Shown: positions 8,149-18,884 of the stretch, piece after piece | Layout of the letters: every line of letters begins with the position of its first letter | Numbering within the stretch: position 1 is the first letter of the stretch | Origin: Achromobacter xylosoxidans | GTDB lineage: Bacteria; Pseudomonadota; Gammaproteobacteria; Burkholderiales; Burkholderiaceae_B | Length of the DNA: 64,000 nucleotides | Reading direction: 5' to 3' | Assembly: GCF_001457475.1 (NCBI RefSeq) | Contig: NZ_LN831029.1 | Span: forward strand, 4,216,001-4,280,000 | The notes under the pieces: model-generated | What the model was told of the DNA's origin: nothing | Databases searched by the model: none | What the model saw: only the letters and a program-made list of their open reading frames with translations | Translations under genes and position numbers: made by a program

Positions 8149-8160
8149 GCTGGGAATTGA

Positions 8161-8210
8161 TGGTGCGAAGGAGGGGACTCGAACCCCTACACCTGTTACG
8201 GCGTCAGGAC
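8161..8210. other. Probable attachment site (attR/attL) in tRNA-Leu 3' half
   Basis: The integrase gene ends 33 bases from the tRNA 3' end, and the tRNA 3' end faces the element. DUF3596/tyrosine integrases commonly use the T-arm and anticodon-arm part of tRNA genes as the crossover. The exact core cannot be fixed because the matching repeat at the other end lies outside the window. Confidence 0.5.
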
Positions 8211-8247
8211 CTAAACCTGGTGCGTCTACCAATTTCGCCACCTTCGC
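8161..8247 (-). tRNA. tRNA-Leu (anticodon TAG)
   Basis: On the minus strand the sequence runs from GCGAAGG (8247) to CCTTCGCACCA (8161), with a perfect 7-bp acceptor stem and an encoded CCA. The D arm (GGCGAAATTGGTAGACGC), the anticodon loop TTTAGGT with TAG, a long variable arm and the T arm (GGGGTTCGAGTCCCC) are all present, as in class II leucine tRNAs. The outermost pair of the anticodon stem is a C-A mismatch. It decodes CUA/CUN leucine codons and serves as the likely integration target. Confidence 0.95.
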
Positions 8248-8264
8248 GTTAAGCCAAGCCCGCT

Positions 8265-8270
8265 ATTGTA
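8265..8270 (-). promoter_or_regulatory. Candidate -10 element of the tRNA-Leu promoter
   Basis: The minus strand reads TACAAT about 18 bases upstream of the tRNA 5' end, a close match to the sigma-70 -10 consensus. A clear -35 box was not found. Confidence 0.4.
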
Positions 8271-8294
8271 GCTTGCTTGTTAAAATCTTGCGTC

Positions 8295-9491
8295 ATGAAT
8301 CCGCGCCTCGATGCCCTGCACCCCTACCCGTTCGAAAAATTGCGCGCCCTGCTGGCCTCGGCCAGCGCGCAGCCGGACGGCCTGACGCCCATCAACCTGT
8401 CGATCGGCGAGCCCAAGCACGCCGCGCCCGAACGCGTGGGGCAGGCCATTCGCGATCATCTTGGCGGCTTGTCGGTGTATCCGTCAACCAAGGGCGATCC
8501 CGCACTGCGCCGGGCCATCGCCGACTGGCTGGCGCGGCGCTACAGCATCCCGGCGCCCGATGCCGAGACCCAGGTGCTGCCGGCGCTGGGCTCGCGCGAG
8601 GCCCTGTTCGCCTTCACCCAGACGGTGATCGATCCGTCGGCTGGATCGGTGGTGATCTGCCCCAACCCGTTCTACCAGATCTACGAAGGCGCCACCCTGC
8701 TGGCCGGCGCCACGCCCTACTACGTCAACGCCGACGCGCTGCGCAATTTCGCCTGCGACTGGAACCAGGTGCCGCAAGACATCAGGAAAAAGACCCGCCT
8801 GGTGTTCGTCTGCTCGCCGGGCAACCCGGCCGGCAACGTCATGTCGCTGGACGAATGGAAGGACCTGTTCGCCCTGTCGGACCGCTACGGCTTCGTGATC
8901 GCCTCCGACGAGTGCTATTCCGAGATCTACCTGGACGAAGGCAATCCGCCGCTGGGCGGCCTGCAGGCGGCGCGCCGCCTGGGCCGCGACGACTACCGCA
9001 ACCTGGTGGCGTTCTCCAGCCTGTCCAAGCGTTCCAACGTGCCGGGGCTGCGCTCGGGCTTCGTGGCCGGGGATGCCGCGCTGATCGGCCGCTTCCTGCT
9101 GTACCGCACGTATCATGGCAGCGCCATGAGCCCGCTGGTGTCGGCCGCCAGCATCGCCGCCTGGACCGACGAGGCCCACGTCAAGGACAACCGCCGCCTG
9201 TACCGCGAGAAGTTCGAGGCCGTGCTGCCGATCCTGCAGAACGTGCTGGACGTCTCGCGGCCGCAAGCCTCGTTCTACCTGTGGGCGGCCACGCCGGGCT
9301 CGGATACCGCCTTCGTGCGCGACCTGTACGGCCGTACAGGTGTTACCGTGCTGCCGGGCAGCTTCCTGGCGCGCGAAGCGCATGGCGTGAATCCGGGACA
9401 GGGCCGCATCCGCCTGGCCCTGGTGGCGCCGTTGGCCGACTGCGTGCAGGCGGCCGAACGCATCGCCCATTTCGTACATACTTCTGTTTGA
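8295..9491 (+). CDS. dapC: N-succinyldiaminopimelate aminotransferase
   Basis: This PLP-dependent class I/II aminotransferase (398 residues from the ATG at 8295, MNPRLDALHPYPFEKLRAL) makes N-succinyl-LL-2,6-diaminopimelate from the 2-amino-6-oxo precursor with glutamate in the lysine/peptidoglycan pathway. The PLP lysine is K245 in SSLSKRSNVPGLR; the DECYSE and SPGNPAGN motifs are also conserved. A few codons upstream are in frame, but the family N-terminus matches this ATG. It is the first gene of a dapC-dapD-dapE run, 28 bases before dapD, with the matching pathway order confirming the substrate. Confidence 0.93.
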   Translation: MNPRLDALHPYPFEKLRALLASASAQPDGLTPINLSIGEPKHAAPERVGQAIRDHLGGLSVYPSTKGDPALRRAIADWLARRYSIPAPDAETQVLPALGSREALFAFTQTVIDPSAGSVVICPNPFYQIYEGATLLAGATPYYVNADALRNFACDWNQVPQDIRKKTRLVFVCSPGNPAGNVMSLDEWKDLFALSDRYGFVIASDECYSEIYLDEGNPPLGGLQAARRLGRDDYRNLVAFSSLSKRSNVPGLRSGFVAGDAALIGRFLLYRTYHGSAMSPLVSAASIAAWTDEAHVKDNRRLYREKFEAVLPILQNVLDVSRPQASFYLWAATPGSDTAFVRDLYGRTGVTVLPGSFLAREAHGVNPGQGRIRLALVAPLADCVQAAERIAHFVHTSV

Positions 9492-9519
9492 TCAACCTTT
9501 TTTGAAAAGCTGAGCCGCT

Positions 9520-11558
<2,039 letters not shown>

Positions 11559-11568
11559 AAAGCCTCTC

Positions 11569-12465
11569 ATGCCTCAAAACGCCCGCCAAGAACTGCTGAC
11601 CCTGCGCGACCTGATCCGCTACGGCGTATCGCGCCTGAACGCCGCCCAGGTGGCGCTGGGACACGGCAGCGACAACGCCTGGGACGAGACGGTCTACCTG
11701 GTCCTGCACGCGCTGCACCTGCCGCTGGACACGCTGGAACCCTTCCTGGATGCCCGCGTGCTCGACGAAGAACGCAACCGCGTGCTGGACCTGATCGACC
11801 GCCGCGTCACCGAGCGCGTGCCGGCCGCCTATCTCACCAACGAGGCCTGGCTGCGCGGGCATCGCTTCTACGTGGACGCGCGCGTCATCGTGCCGCGGTC
11901 GCCCATCGCGGAACTGCTGGACGAAGGCCTGTCGCCCTGGGTGCAGGACGCGCAGGCCGTCGACAGCGTGCTGGACATGTGCACCGGCTCGGGCTGCCTG
12001 GCGATCCTGTCGGCGCTGGCCTTCCCGTACGCGCAGGTGGACGCCGTCGACGTGTCGCCCGACGCGCTGGAAGTCGCCCGCCGCAACGTCGATGACTACG
12101 GCCTGGCCGACCGGCTGGCGCTGCACCAGAGCGATCTGTTCGACAGCCTGCCCGAACGCCAGTACGACGTCATCGTCTGCAACCCGCCCTACGTCAACAG
12201 CGGCTCGATGGACGTGCTGCCGCAGGAATACCGCCACGAGCCGCAGCTGGCCCTGGCCGGCGGTGCCGACGGCATGGACCTGGTGCGCCGCATCCTGCAG
12301 GCGGCCCCGCGCTACCTGTCGGAGAACGGCGTGCTGGTGCTGGAGATCGGCCACGAGCGCGATTTCTTCGAAGCCGCCTTCCCTGAACTGTCGCCGATGT
12401 GGCTGGATACGGAGCAAGCCTCCGACCAACTGCTGTTGCTGACCCGCGAGCAGTTGACGACGTGA
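11569..12465 (+). CDS. prmB: Ribosomal protein L3 glutamine methyltransferase
   Basis: This 298-residue SAM-dependent methyltransferase modifies a glutamine of ribosomal protein L3 on N5. A helical N-terminal domain precedes a Rossmann fold with motif I DMCTGSGCLAI (136-146), acidic loop DAVDVSPDAL and the amide-binding NPPY (205-208), the signature of the HemK/PrmB family. PrmB rather than PrmC is favoured by the N-terminal sequence and the YVNSGSMDVLPQEYRHEP following NPPY. It starts 10 bases after dapE and ends in a GTGA overlap with the ABC-F gene, so it belongs to this transcription unit. Confidence 0.92.
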   Translation: MPQNARQELLTLRDLIRYGVSRLNAAQVALGHGSDNAWDETVYLVLHALHLPLDTLEPFLDARVLDEERNRVLDLIDRRVTERVPAAYLTNEAWLRGHRFYVDARVIVPRSPIAELLDEGLSPWVQDAQAVDSVLDMCTGSGCLAILSALAFPYAQVDAVDVSPDALEVARRNVDDYGLADRLALHQSDLFDSLPERQYDVIVCNPPYVNSGSMDVLPQEYRHEPQLALAGGADGMDLVRRILQAAPRYLSENGVLVLEIGHERDFFEAAFPELSPMWLDTEQASDQLLLLTREQLTT

Positions 12466-14396
12466 TCCGCGCCTCTGGATTGACCCTGCGTCGCGGCACC
12501 AAGGTGCTGCTGGACGACGCCGAATTCGTGGTGCACCCCGGCGAACGCGTCGGCATCGTCGGCAAGAACGGCGCCGGCAAGTCGTCGCTGTTCGCGCTGC
12601 TGACCGGCGCGCTGGACCTGGACGCCGGCAACCTGGCGCTGCCGGCCGGCTGGCGCATCGCCAGCGTCGAACAGGAACTGCATGCCGACGACCGCCCCGC
12701 GCGGGAATTCGTCATCGACGGCGACACGCCGCTGCGCGCGTTGCAGGCACGCCGCGCCGAGCTGACCGACGACCAGGGCACGCAGATCGCCGAGGTCGAG
12801 GCGGCGCTGGTGGAGGCCGGCGCCTGGAGCGCGGCCTCGCGCGCCGAGCAACTGCTGGCCGGCCTGGGCTTCAAGCCGGCCGAATGGACCCAGCCGGTGG
12901 CGAGTTTCTCCGGCGGCTGGCGCATGCGCCTGGCGCTGGCGCGCGCGCTGATGGCGCCGTCCGAACTGCTGCTGCTGGACGAACCCACCAACCACCTGGA
13001 TCTGGACGCCATGCTGTGGCTGGAGAAATGGCTGGCCGCCTATCCCGGCACCGTCATGCTGATCTCCCACGACACCGAGTTCCTGGACGCGGTGGCCAAG
13101 TCCATCCTGCATTTCGACCACGCCAAGCTGGTGCGCTACCGCGGCGGCTACGGCGACTTCCTGACGCAACGCGCCGAGCGCCTGCGCCAGACCAACATCG
13201 CCTACGAACGCCAGACCCGCGAAGCGGCGCGCCTGCAAGGCTTCATCGACCGCTTCAAGGCCAAGGCCTCCAAGGCCAAGCAGGCCCAGAGCCGGGTCAA
13301 GGCCCTGGCGCGCATGCAGGTGCTGGCGCCGCTGCACGCCGAGGCCGGCATCGACATCCGCCTCCCCTCGCCCGAGCAGGTGCCGGATCCGCTGCTGACG
13401 CTGGAACACCTGTCGGCCGGCTACACCGACGCGGCCGGCAACGACGTGCCGATCCTGCGCGACGTGACGCTGATGGTGCGCGCCGGCAGCCGCGTCGGCG
13501 TGCTGGGCGCCAACGGCGCCGGCAAGAGCACGCTGATCAAGACCCTGGCCGAGGAACTGCCGGTGCAGGCCGGCGAACGCCGCGCCTCGCGCGGGCTGGC
13601 GATCGGCTACTTCCACCAGCACCAGCTCGACATGCTGGACGTGGACAACACGCCGCTGGCCCACCTGGCGCGGCTGTCGCCGGAAACGCGCGAGCAGGAA
13701 TTGCGCAATTACCTGGGCGGCTTCGGCTTCTCGGGCGACACGGTCAACAGCAAGGTCGGCCCCATGTCGGGCGGCGAGAAAGCCCGCCTGGCCCTGTCGC
13801 TGATCGTCTGGCAGAAGCCCAACCTGCTGCTGCTGGACGAGCCCAGCAACCACCTGGACGTCGAAACGCGCGAGGCCCTGGCCGCGGCGCTGGCCGAGTT
13901 CGGCGGCAGCATGCTGCTGGTGTCGCACGATCGCCACCTGCTGCGCACCACCGTGGACAGCTTCTGGATCGTGGCCGACGGCGCCGTGCGCGAATTCGAC
14001 GGCGACCTGGAGGACTACCGCGACTGGCTGGCGGCCCGCAACGCCGGCGAACGCGCCGAGGCCGCCCGCGAAAACGCCGAGAACGGCGAGGCCGTGGTTG
14101 ACCGCAAGGCGCAACGCCGCGCCGAGGCCGAGCAGCGCCAGCGCCTGTCGGCGCTGCGCAAGCCGCTGGAAGCCAAGCTGGCCAAGGTCGAGGCCGAGAT
14201 GGAGAAACTGCGGGCCAAGCTACAGGCGCTGGACGCCGTCATCGCCGACCCGGACCTGTATTCCGACGCGCGCCGCGCCGAGCGCCAGAAGGTCATGGCC
14301 GAACATGGCGAACACGGCAAGCGCATGGAAACGCTGGAAGAACAGTGGCTGGAGCTGCAGGGCTCGCTCGAAGAGATCGAGCAGGGCGAAGCCTGA
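12462..14396 (+). CDS. ABC-F family ATPase (YheS-like)
   Basis: The GTG at 12462, overlapping the prmB stop, gives 644 residues beginning near IRASGLTLRRGTK, matching YheS-type proteins. Two ATPase cassettes are present: GKNGAGKS, SFSGGWRMRLALARAL and LLLLDEPTNHLD in the first; GANGAGKST, MSGGEKARLALSL and LLLLDEPSNHLD in the second, joined by the helical ABC-F linker (about residues 225-305). A C-terminal coiled coil rich in Glu, Lys and Arg follows. There are no membrane domains: ABC-F proteins act on ribosomes, where they help stalled or starved translation. The exact role of this subgroup is unsettled. Confidence 0.88.
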   Translation: MIRASGLTLRRGTKVLLDDAEFVVHPGERVGIVGKNGAGKSSLFALLTGALDLDAGNLALPAGWRIASVEQELHADDRPAREFVIDGDTPLRALQARRAELTDDQGTQIAEVEAALVEAGAWSAASRAEQLLAGLGFKPAEWTQPVASFSGGWRMRLALARALMAPSELLLLDEPTNHLDLDAMLWLEKWLAAYPGTVMLISHDTEFLDAVAKSILHFDHAKLVRYRGGYGDFLTQRAERLRQTNIAYERQTREAARLQGFIDRFKAKASKAKQAQSRVKALARMQVLAPLHAEAGIDIRLPSPEQVPDPLLTLEHLSAGYTDAAGNDVPILRDVTLMVRAGSRVGVLGANGAGKSTLIKTLAEELPVQAGERRASRGLAIGYFHQHQLDMLDVDNTPLAHLARLSPETREQELRNYLGGFGFSGDTVNSKVGPMSGGEKARLALSLIVWQKPNLLLLDEPSNHLDVETREALAAALAEFGGSMLLVSHDRHLLRTTVDSFWIVADGAVREFDGDLEDYRDWLAARNAGERAEAARENAENGEAVVDRKAQRRAEAEQRQRLSALRKPLEAKLAKVEAEMEKLRAKLQALDAVIADPDLYSDARRAERQKVMAEHGEHGKRMETLEEQWLELQGSLEEIEQGEA

Positions 14397-14401
14397 GCCG
14401 C

Positions 14402-14427
14402 GGGCGGACGGCATGCGCCGTCCGCCC
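14402..14427 (+). terminator. Hairpin after the ABC-F gene
   Basis: GGGCGGACGGC and GCCGTCCGCCC form a perfect 11-bp stem with an ATGC loop six bases after the stop codon. Only a short TTG follows rather than a T run, so it may be a weak terminator or an mRNA-stabilising stem. Confidence 0.5.
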
Positions 14428-14455
14428 TTGCCATCGGCAGGCAATACTCAATAAC

Positions 14456-14474
14456 AATAATAATTATCATTTAT
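14456..14474 (+). promoter_or_regulatory. Fur-box-like site upstream of the sigma-factor gene
   Basis: The 19 bases here match 13 of 19 positions of the classic Fur box (GATAATGATAATCATTATC), in a sharply AT-rich island within GC-rich DNA. It lies about 45 bases before the FecI-like start, where iron-loaded Fur would repress. This suggests that the downstream locus responds to iron starvation. Confidence 0.65.
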
Positions 14475-14519
14475 AATTTGACGCGAATCTGACTCTATCT
14501 GGCGCGAGGCGTCAGCGAC

Positions 14520-15008
14520 ATGTCTTCGCTTACCGACGTATTTCTCCGGCACTACCGCGAAGTGCTGGGCTTTCTGGCCATGCGCACGGGCTCGCGCGAC
14601 GTGGCCCAGGACTGCGCCCAGGACACCTGGATCAAGCTGGCAGAGTTCCAGGACAAGACCCTGCCGGACAACGACCGCGCCTATGTGTTTCGCGTGGCGG
14701 CCAATATCGCCACCGACTGGCATCGGCGCCGCGGCCGCGAACTGAGCACGGTCGCCGACTACGCCGCGGCGCAGCCGCCGGCCTTCGAGGCCGACACGCT
14801 GGAAGTGGCCTCGGCCAACCAGCTGCTGCGCCGGCTCGAAGCGGCGCTGCTGCGCCAGCCGCGCCGCAGCCTCGACGTGTTCGTCCTGCATCGCCACGAA
14901 GGGCTGACCTACCGCGCCATCGCCGAGCGCCTCGCGATCTCGGTCAGCGCGGTCGAGAAACACATGATGCGCATCCTGCTGGCCTGCGACCTGGCGCTGT
15001 CGGCGTGA
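14520..15008 (+). CDS. fecI-like: FecI-type ECF sigma factor
   Basis: This 162-residue sigma-70 family protein has only regions 2 and 4. The start MSSLTDVFLRHYREVLGFLAMRT is typical of the FecI/iron-transport group. Region 2 contains AQDCAQDTWIKL and region 4 the helix-turn-helix LTYRAIAERLAISVSAVEKHM. Such factors are released or activated by their FecR partner when an outer-membrane receptor binds its ligand. The overlap with the FecR-like gene (GTGA), the Fur-like box upstream and three STN receptors downstream all fit. Its targets are inferred to be the four identical promoter modules described below. Confidence 0.9.
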   Translation: MSSLTDVFLRHYREVLGFLAMRTGSRDVAQDCAQDTWIKLAEFQDKTLPDNDRAYVFRVAANIATDWHRRRGRELSTVADYAAAQPPAFEADTLEVASANQLLRRLEAALLRQPRRSLDVFVLHRHEGLTYRAIAERLAISVSAVEKHMMRILLACDLALSA

Positions 15009-15937
15009 GCAGGACTGACGCCCTTGGCCCCGCCGCGAGCGCCGACGAGCAGGCCTCGCGCTGGGTCATCCGCCGCAGCGGCCAGCCGCTGGACCCGCAG
15101 GCGCAGGCCGAATTCGACGCCTGGTACCACGCCGATCCGCGCCATGCCGCCGCCTACGAGCGGCTGGCGCGGGTGTGGCGCCGCATGGGCGAGATCGATC
15201 GTGGCAAGCTGGCCGCGCGCCCGCCCCGCAAGCGCCGCACGGCGCTGGCGCTTGCGCTCGTCGCCGCCGCCGGCATCACCGCCTATACGCTGCGCGACTT
15301 CCAGCCCGGCGCCGACTACGCGAGCGACACGCAGCCGCTGCGCGTCGCCCTGCCCGACGGTTCACGCGCCATCCTGGACGCGCATTCGGCGATCGCCCTG
15401 GACTTCGGCCCCGACAGGCGCGAGGTGCGCCTGCTGGCCGGCCGGGCGCTGTTCGAGGCCGCGCCGCGCAGCGCCGACGGCCCCGCCTTCACCGTCGTCA
15501 CGGCGGACGCCACCGCCACGGCCCTGGGCACCCGCTACACGGTCGCTCGCGACAGCGACACAACCCGCATCACCGTCTACACGCACCAGGTGGCGGTGCA
15601 ATGCCTGGCCTGCGCGGACCGGCAACCGCAGACACTGGACGCCGGGCAACGCATGAGGGTTTCGGCCAACGGCATCGATCGCGACCCGGCAACGCCCGAA
15701 ACCGCGCCCGCCTGGAGCCAGGGGCTGCTGGCCTTCAACGACACCGCGCTGCCCGACGCTGCCGCGCAGCTGGCGCGCTACACCGGCAAGCGCATCCTGG
15801 TATGGGGCGAGCGGGCGCGCGCCACGCGCGTGTCCGGCACGGCCGGCATCGCCGATCCCAGGCGCGCGCTCGACCTGCTGCTGGCGCAGACCAAGGTCGA
15901 GATCACCGACCTGCCCGGCCTTCTGATCCTGCGCTGA
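15005..15937 (+). CDS. fecR-like: FecR-type transmembrane anti-sigma/sigma regulator
   Basis: The GTG start overlaps the sigma-factor stop. The 310-residue product has a cytoplasmic anti-sigma domain (residues 10-70, DEQASRWVIRRSG and EFDAWYHADPRHAAAYERL), a single membrane segment near 80-95 (ALALALVAAAGITAYTL) and a periplasmic FecR domain (LRVALPDGSRAILDAHSAI, then FTVVTADATATALGTRY). The C-terminal part (DLLLAQTKVEITDLPGLLIL) is the region that contacts the receptor STN domain in the Fec system. It carries the ligand signal from receptor to sigma factor. One regulator for three receptors is noteworthy. Confidence 0.9.
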   Translation: MSRTDALGPAASADEQASRWVIRRSGQPLDPQAQAEFDAWYHADPRHAAAYERLARVWRRMGEIDRGKLAARPPRKRRTALALALVAAAGITAYTLRDFQPGADYASDTQPLRVALPDGSRAILDAHSAIALDFGPDRREVRLLAGRALFEAAPRSADGPAFTVVTADATATALGTRYTVARDSDTTRITVYTHQVAVQCLACADRQPQTLDAGQRMRVSANGIDRDPATPETAPAWSQGLLAFNDTALPDAAAQLARYTGKRILVWGERARATRVSGTAGIADPRRALDLLLAQTKVEITDLPGLLILR

Positions 15938-16020
15938 CCACGGCTCCGCCGCGGGCCTTCCCGGCCGGCGGCGATTCCCGTCGCGGGCATGGCGGGCATT
16001 TCCCAATCGGTAAATAAGAA

Positions 16021-16040
16021 TCAATATAAATTATTCATCA
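16021..16040 (+). promoter_or_regulatory. AT-rich element shared with the peroxidase promoter
   Basis: The segment aligns base for base with 26304-26323 (both contain ATTATTCATC; 17 of 20 bases identical by eye) and lies at the same 19-bp distance from the TGAGG box. It might be an activator or Fur-family site. It is missing upstream of the second and third receptor genes. Confidence 0.4.
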
Positions 16041-16049
16041 ATTCCGCAA

Positions 16050-16078
16050 TGAGGGGTTTCGTCCTACGTCGCGTCCTA
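16050..16078 (+). promoter_or_regulatory. Candidate ECF promoter, copy A (receptor 1)
   Basis: TGAGG (16050) and GTCCTA (16073) are 23 bp apart start to start, and the ATG follows 38 bp after GTCCTA. The same elements and the same two distances occur upstream of receptors 2 and 3 and of the peroxidase. A -35/-10 pair of an ECF sigma factor is the simplest reading, with the adjacent FecI-like protein as the candidate reader. Confidence 0.7.
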
Positions 16079-16105
16079 CGGCTGACATCACCACAGCGTA
16101 GGACG
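16072..16105 (+). repeat. Inverted repeat linking the -10 box and ribosome-binding site, copy A
   Basis: CGTCCTACG (16072-16080) and CGTAGGACG (16097-16105) are a perfect 9-bp inverted repeat. The left arm contains the putative -10 and the right arm the AGGA ribosome-binding site five bases before the ATG. Confidence 0.65.
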
Positions 16106-16110
16106 TTTTC

Positions 16111-18741
16111 ATGCCTTTTCCTCTTGACGGCAGGCGCCGGTCCGGCGTCCCGGCCGCCCTTCTTTGCCTCATGCTGGCCATTGCCGCGCCCGTTGGCGCC
16201 CAGCCGCCGGCGCGCACGCAAACCTACGACATGCCGGCCCAGCCCCTGGGCAATGCGCTGCTCGCGCTGGGACGCCAGTCCGGCCTGGAAATCTCCTTCC
16301 CGCCGGCCGCGGTGGCCGGCAAAATGGCCCCCGCCCTGCACGGCGAATATTCGGCGCTGCTGGCGCTGGATCGCCTGCTGGCCGGCTCCGGCCTGGCCCT
16401 GCGCGCCGACGGTCCTGGCCGCTACATCGTGTTCGTCGACAAGGCCAACCCATTCTCGACCTCGCGGCTGGAGCCCGTGCGCGTCTATGGCGAGCAGACC
16501 GGCGAACGCGTCTTCGACAAGGAGGAGATCGCCACCACGCCCTCCTCCAACCACGACCTGAGCACGCTGGTGGCGAACCATCCGGCGGTGCGCACCAACC
16601 CGGGCGCCGCCGGTTCGCAGAATCGCGGCTCGCTCAACGTCGAGGACATTTCCTTCCACGGCGCCAGCCCCTACCAGAACTTGTTCCAGATCGACGGCAT
16701 CGACGCCACCAACCGCGTCGACCCGGCCAGCAAGAACCTGAACCTGCAGGTCGGCAACGTGCCCAGCAATCCGCAGTCGTACTTCATCGACACCAGCCTG
16801 CTGGAATCGGTGCGCGTCTACGACAGCTTCGTGCCGGTCGAGTACGGCCGCTTCACCGGCGGCGTGGTGGATGCGCGGCTGCGCCGCTTTTCCGGCGAGA
16901 ACCACCTGAAGTTCGACTACCGCTGGAACACGTCGAAGATGACGCGACAGCACGTGTCCGAGGGCGAGGAGAACAGCTGGGCGCAGGGGCAGCCGGGCTA
17001 TTCCCCCGAATGGAAGAAGCGCTTCTATTCGGCCGTGGGCGACTTCGCCTTCAACGACAAAGCCGGCGTGGTGCTGGCCATGTCGCGCCGCGAATCCGAC
17101 ATCACGCGCTGGAACATGGGGGTGGACGACGACGGCCAGCCGCAGCAAGGCCAGGACACCTATCGCGACCGCGTCGACAACTTCCTGGGCAAGTTCAGCG
17201 TGCGCGCCAGCGCCGACACCACCGCCGACCTGACGCTGAAATACAGCGACCGCAGCGAGACCCTGTCCAGCTACCTGTTCCGCGACACCCGTTGGGACAA
17301 CAACCACGGCGCCTACGGCCTGAGCGGCAACCTCGAGCACCTGTTCCAGGGCGGGCGCTTCGCGCTGCAGGCCGGCTGGGACCACGCCACCAGCGACCGG
17401 CAGTCCGTCGGCGACGAGCTGGTGACTTACCAACCCTACAGGCTGCCGCGATACACCGCGGGCGGCTTCGGCAAGGAGCAGACGCGGCAGGACACCTGGA
17501 CCCTCAAGGGCCGCGTCGACCTGGATCCGGTGCGCACCGGCATCTTCACCCACAGCCTGTACGCGGGCGCCGACCTGCAGCAGGTCGAGGCGGGCTTCAA
17601 GCGCTTCCAGGACTCGTATTCGTTCCGCCGCGTCTACGACAACAAGGGCGCCTACCAGGACTTCAGCAAGGTCCACTATCTGCCCGGCACGGTCAACGTG
17701 AAATACAGCATGGCAAGCGTGTACCTGTCCGACCGCATCGAGTGGCAACGGCTGGCGCTGGATGCCGGGCTGCGCTACGACCGCGAGACCTTCCTGGGCA
17801 ACACCAACGTGTCGCCGCGTACCCGCCTGGAGTGGGACGTGCTGGGCTCCGGCGACACGCTGCTGAGCGCGGGCTGGTCGCGCTACTACGGCAGCGAGGT
17901 GCTGGAGACGGCGCTGGAGGCCGAACGCAGCCGCCTGCGCCGCCAGGTGCTCGACAGCAAGGGCAGGCCCGTGGCCGATGGCGGCAAGGAGTACTTCGTC
18001 GATTACCGCGGCCTGCGCATGCCGTATGACGACGAATGGGCGGTGTCGCTGCGCCAGCGCATGGCGGGCATCGAAGGCCTGCTGAGCTACGTGCATCGCA
18101 ACGGCCGCGACCAATGGACCAAGAGCGGCACCGACGCGGCCGGCTACACCTATGCCAACGACGGCTTTTCCACCACCGACGGCGTCAGCCTGACGCTGCG
18201 CACGCTGGAGCCCTGGCGCCTGGGGCCGACGCGCTGGAACATGCAGGCATCGTGGAGCTGGCAGAAGCGCAAGACCAACGGCGACCTGGTCACGGGCTAC
18301 ACCGCCGATGCGCGCGACCCGGACGACCGGGTGATCTACAACGGCTCGGAGATCCGCGCCATCGACCTGCCGCCCAGCACCTTCTACCAGCCCCAGGTCG
18401 CCTCGCTCACACTGATCGGCGCCTACCCGCGCATGGGACTGACGTGGAGCAACAAGCTGAACTGGCGCAGCAAGCGCGACGCCACCATCTACGTCGGCGT
18501 CGGCCCGCGGCCGCAATCCCTCGACCGCTACGAATCGGGCGAATTGCCGTCGTACTGGACCTGGGACACCAAGCTGGCCTGGCAGCCGACGTTCGCGCGC
18601 AACCTGGAATTCACGGTGGAAGTGCTGAACCTGCTGAATCGCATGCCGGCGGTCACCGCCAGCAATCCGAACCTGAAGACCAACCGCAGCACCTTCCAGT
18701 CGGGACGCGAACTGTGGCTGCAGGTGGGATATCGGTTCTGA
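16111..18741 (+). CDS. STN-domain TonB-dependent outer-membrane receptor 1
   Basis: The 876-residue receptor has a signal peptide (residues 1-31, ending APVGAQ), an N-terminal STN signalling domain (about 38-112, YDMPAQPLGNALLALGRQSG), a TonB-box-like EPVRVYG (121-127), a plug (about 130-245 with ISFHGASPYQNLFQIDGID) and a 22-strand-type barrel ending in the outer-membrane signature LQVGYRF. It would import a ligand with TonB energy and signal occupancy through the FecR-like protein. The ligand is unknown; iron complexes are the default for this architecture. Receptors 2 and 3 are close paralogues with near-identical plugs and divergent barrels, suggesting different ligands. The ATG follows AGGACG by five bases. 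Confidence 0.9.
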   Translation: MPFPLDGRRRSGVPAALLCLMLAIAAPVGAQPPARTQTYDMPAQPLGNALLALGRQSGLEISFPPAAVAGKMAPALHGEYSALLALDRLLAGSGLALRADGPGRYIVFVDKANPFSTSRLEPVRVYGEQTGERVFDKEEIATTPSSNHDLSTLVANHPAVRTNPGAAGSQNRGSLNVEDISFHGASPYQNLFQIDGIDATNRVDPASKNLNLQVGNVPSNPQSYFIDTSLLESVRVYDSFVPVEYGRFTGGVVDARLRRFSGENHLKFDYRWNTSKMTRQHVSEGEENSWAQGQPGYSPEWKKRFYSAVGDFAFNDKAGVVLAMSRRESDITRWNMGVDDDGQPQQGQDTYRDRVDNFLGKFSVRASADTTADLTLKYSDRSETLSSYLFRDTRWDNNHGAYGLSGNLEHLFQGGRFALQAGWDHATSDRQSVGDELVTYQPYRLPRYTAGGFGKEQTRQDTWTLKGRVDLDPVRTGIFTHSLYAGADLQQVEAGFKRFQDSYSFRRVYDNKGAYQDFSKVHYLPGTVNVKYSMASVYLSDRIEWQRLALDAGLRYDRETFLGNTNVSPRTRLEWDVLGSGDTLLSAGWSRYYGSEVLETALEAERSRLRRQVLDSKGRPVADGGKEYFVDYRGLRMPYDDEWAVSLRQRMAGIEGLLSYVHRNGRDQWTKSGTDAAGYTYANDGFSTTDGVSLTLRTLEPWRLGPTRWNMQASWSWQKRKTNGDLVTGYTADARDPDDRVIYNGSEIRAIDLPPSTFYQPQVASLTLIGAYPRMGLTWSNKLNWRSKRDATIYVGVGPRPQSLDRYESGELPSYWTWDTKLAWQPTFARNLEFTVEVLNLLNRMPAVTASNPNLKTNRSTFQSGRELWLQVGYRF

Positions 18742-18743
18742 AA

Positions 18744-18821
18744 CGGGACTGACCAGCGGGACTGACCAGCGGGACTGACAAACGGGCCTGAAAAACGGAC
18801 CTGACAAACGGGCCTTACATT
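18744..18821. repeat. Six 13-bp tandem repeats after receptor 1
   Basis: The unit CGGGACTGACCAG is repeated twice exactly, then continues as CGGGACTGACAAA, CGGGCCTGAAAAA, CGGACCTGACAAA and CGGGCCTTACATT, six contiguous 13-base units. It starts two bases after the stop codon and ends 63 bp before the next ECF promoter. It does not code for protein. Confidence 0.85.
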
Positions 18822-18884
18822 CGGCGCGAGCATTCATCTGGTCTGACTTCGACACGCCGCCGCGCACATTCGCCGTTTTGGCGC

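Larger units (their letters stand above)
1..8160. mobile_element. Prophage or integrative element, integrase-proximal end
   Basis: Small overlapping phage-style ORFs, a C5 DNA methyltransferase, mosaic proteins with repeated linkers, an excisionase-like protein and a tyrosine integrase are packed up to the 3' end of a tRNA-Leu. Integration next to a tRNA 3' end with int outermost is the standard layout for such elements. The left boundary is outside the window, and no structural or lysis genes are visible here, so an intact phage cannot be told from a remnant. The housekeeping dap genes begin immediately beyond the tRNA. Confidence 0.85.

Noticed and set aside
18744..18821. The 13-bp tandem repeats as a CRISPR array
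   Set aside because: Units are contiguous without unique spacers, are too short, and no cas genes are present.
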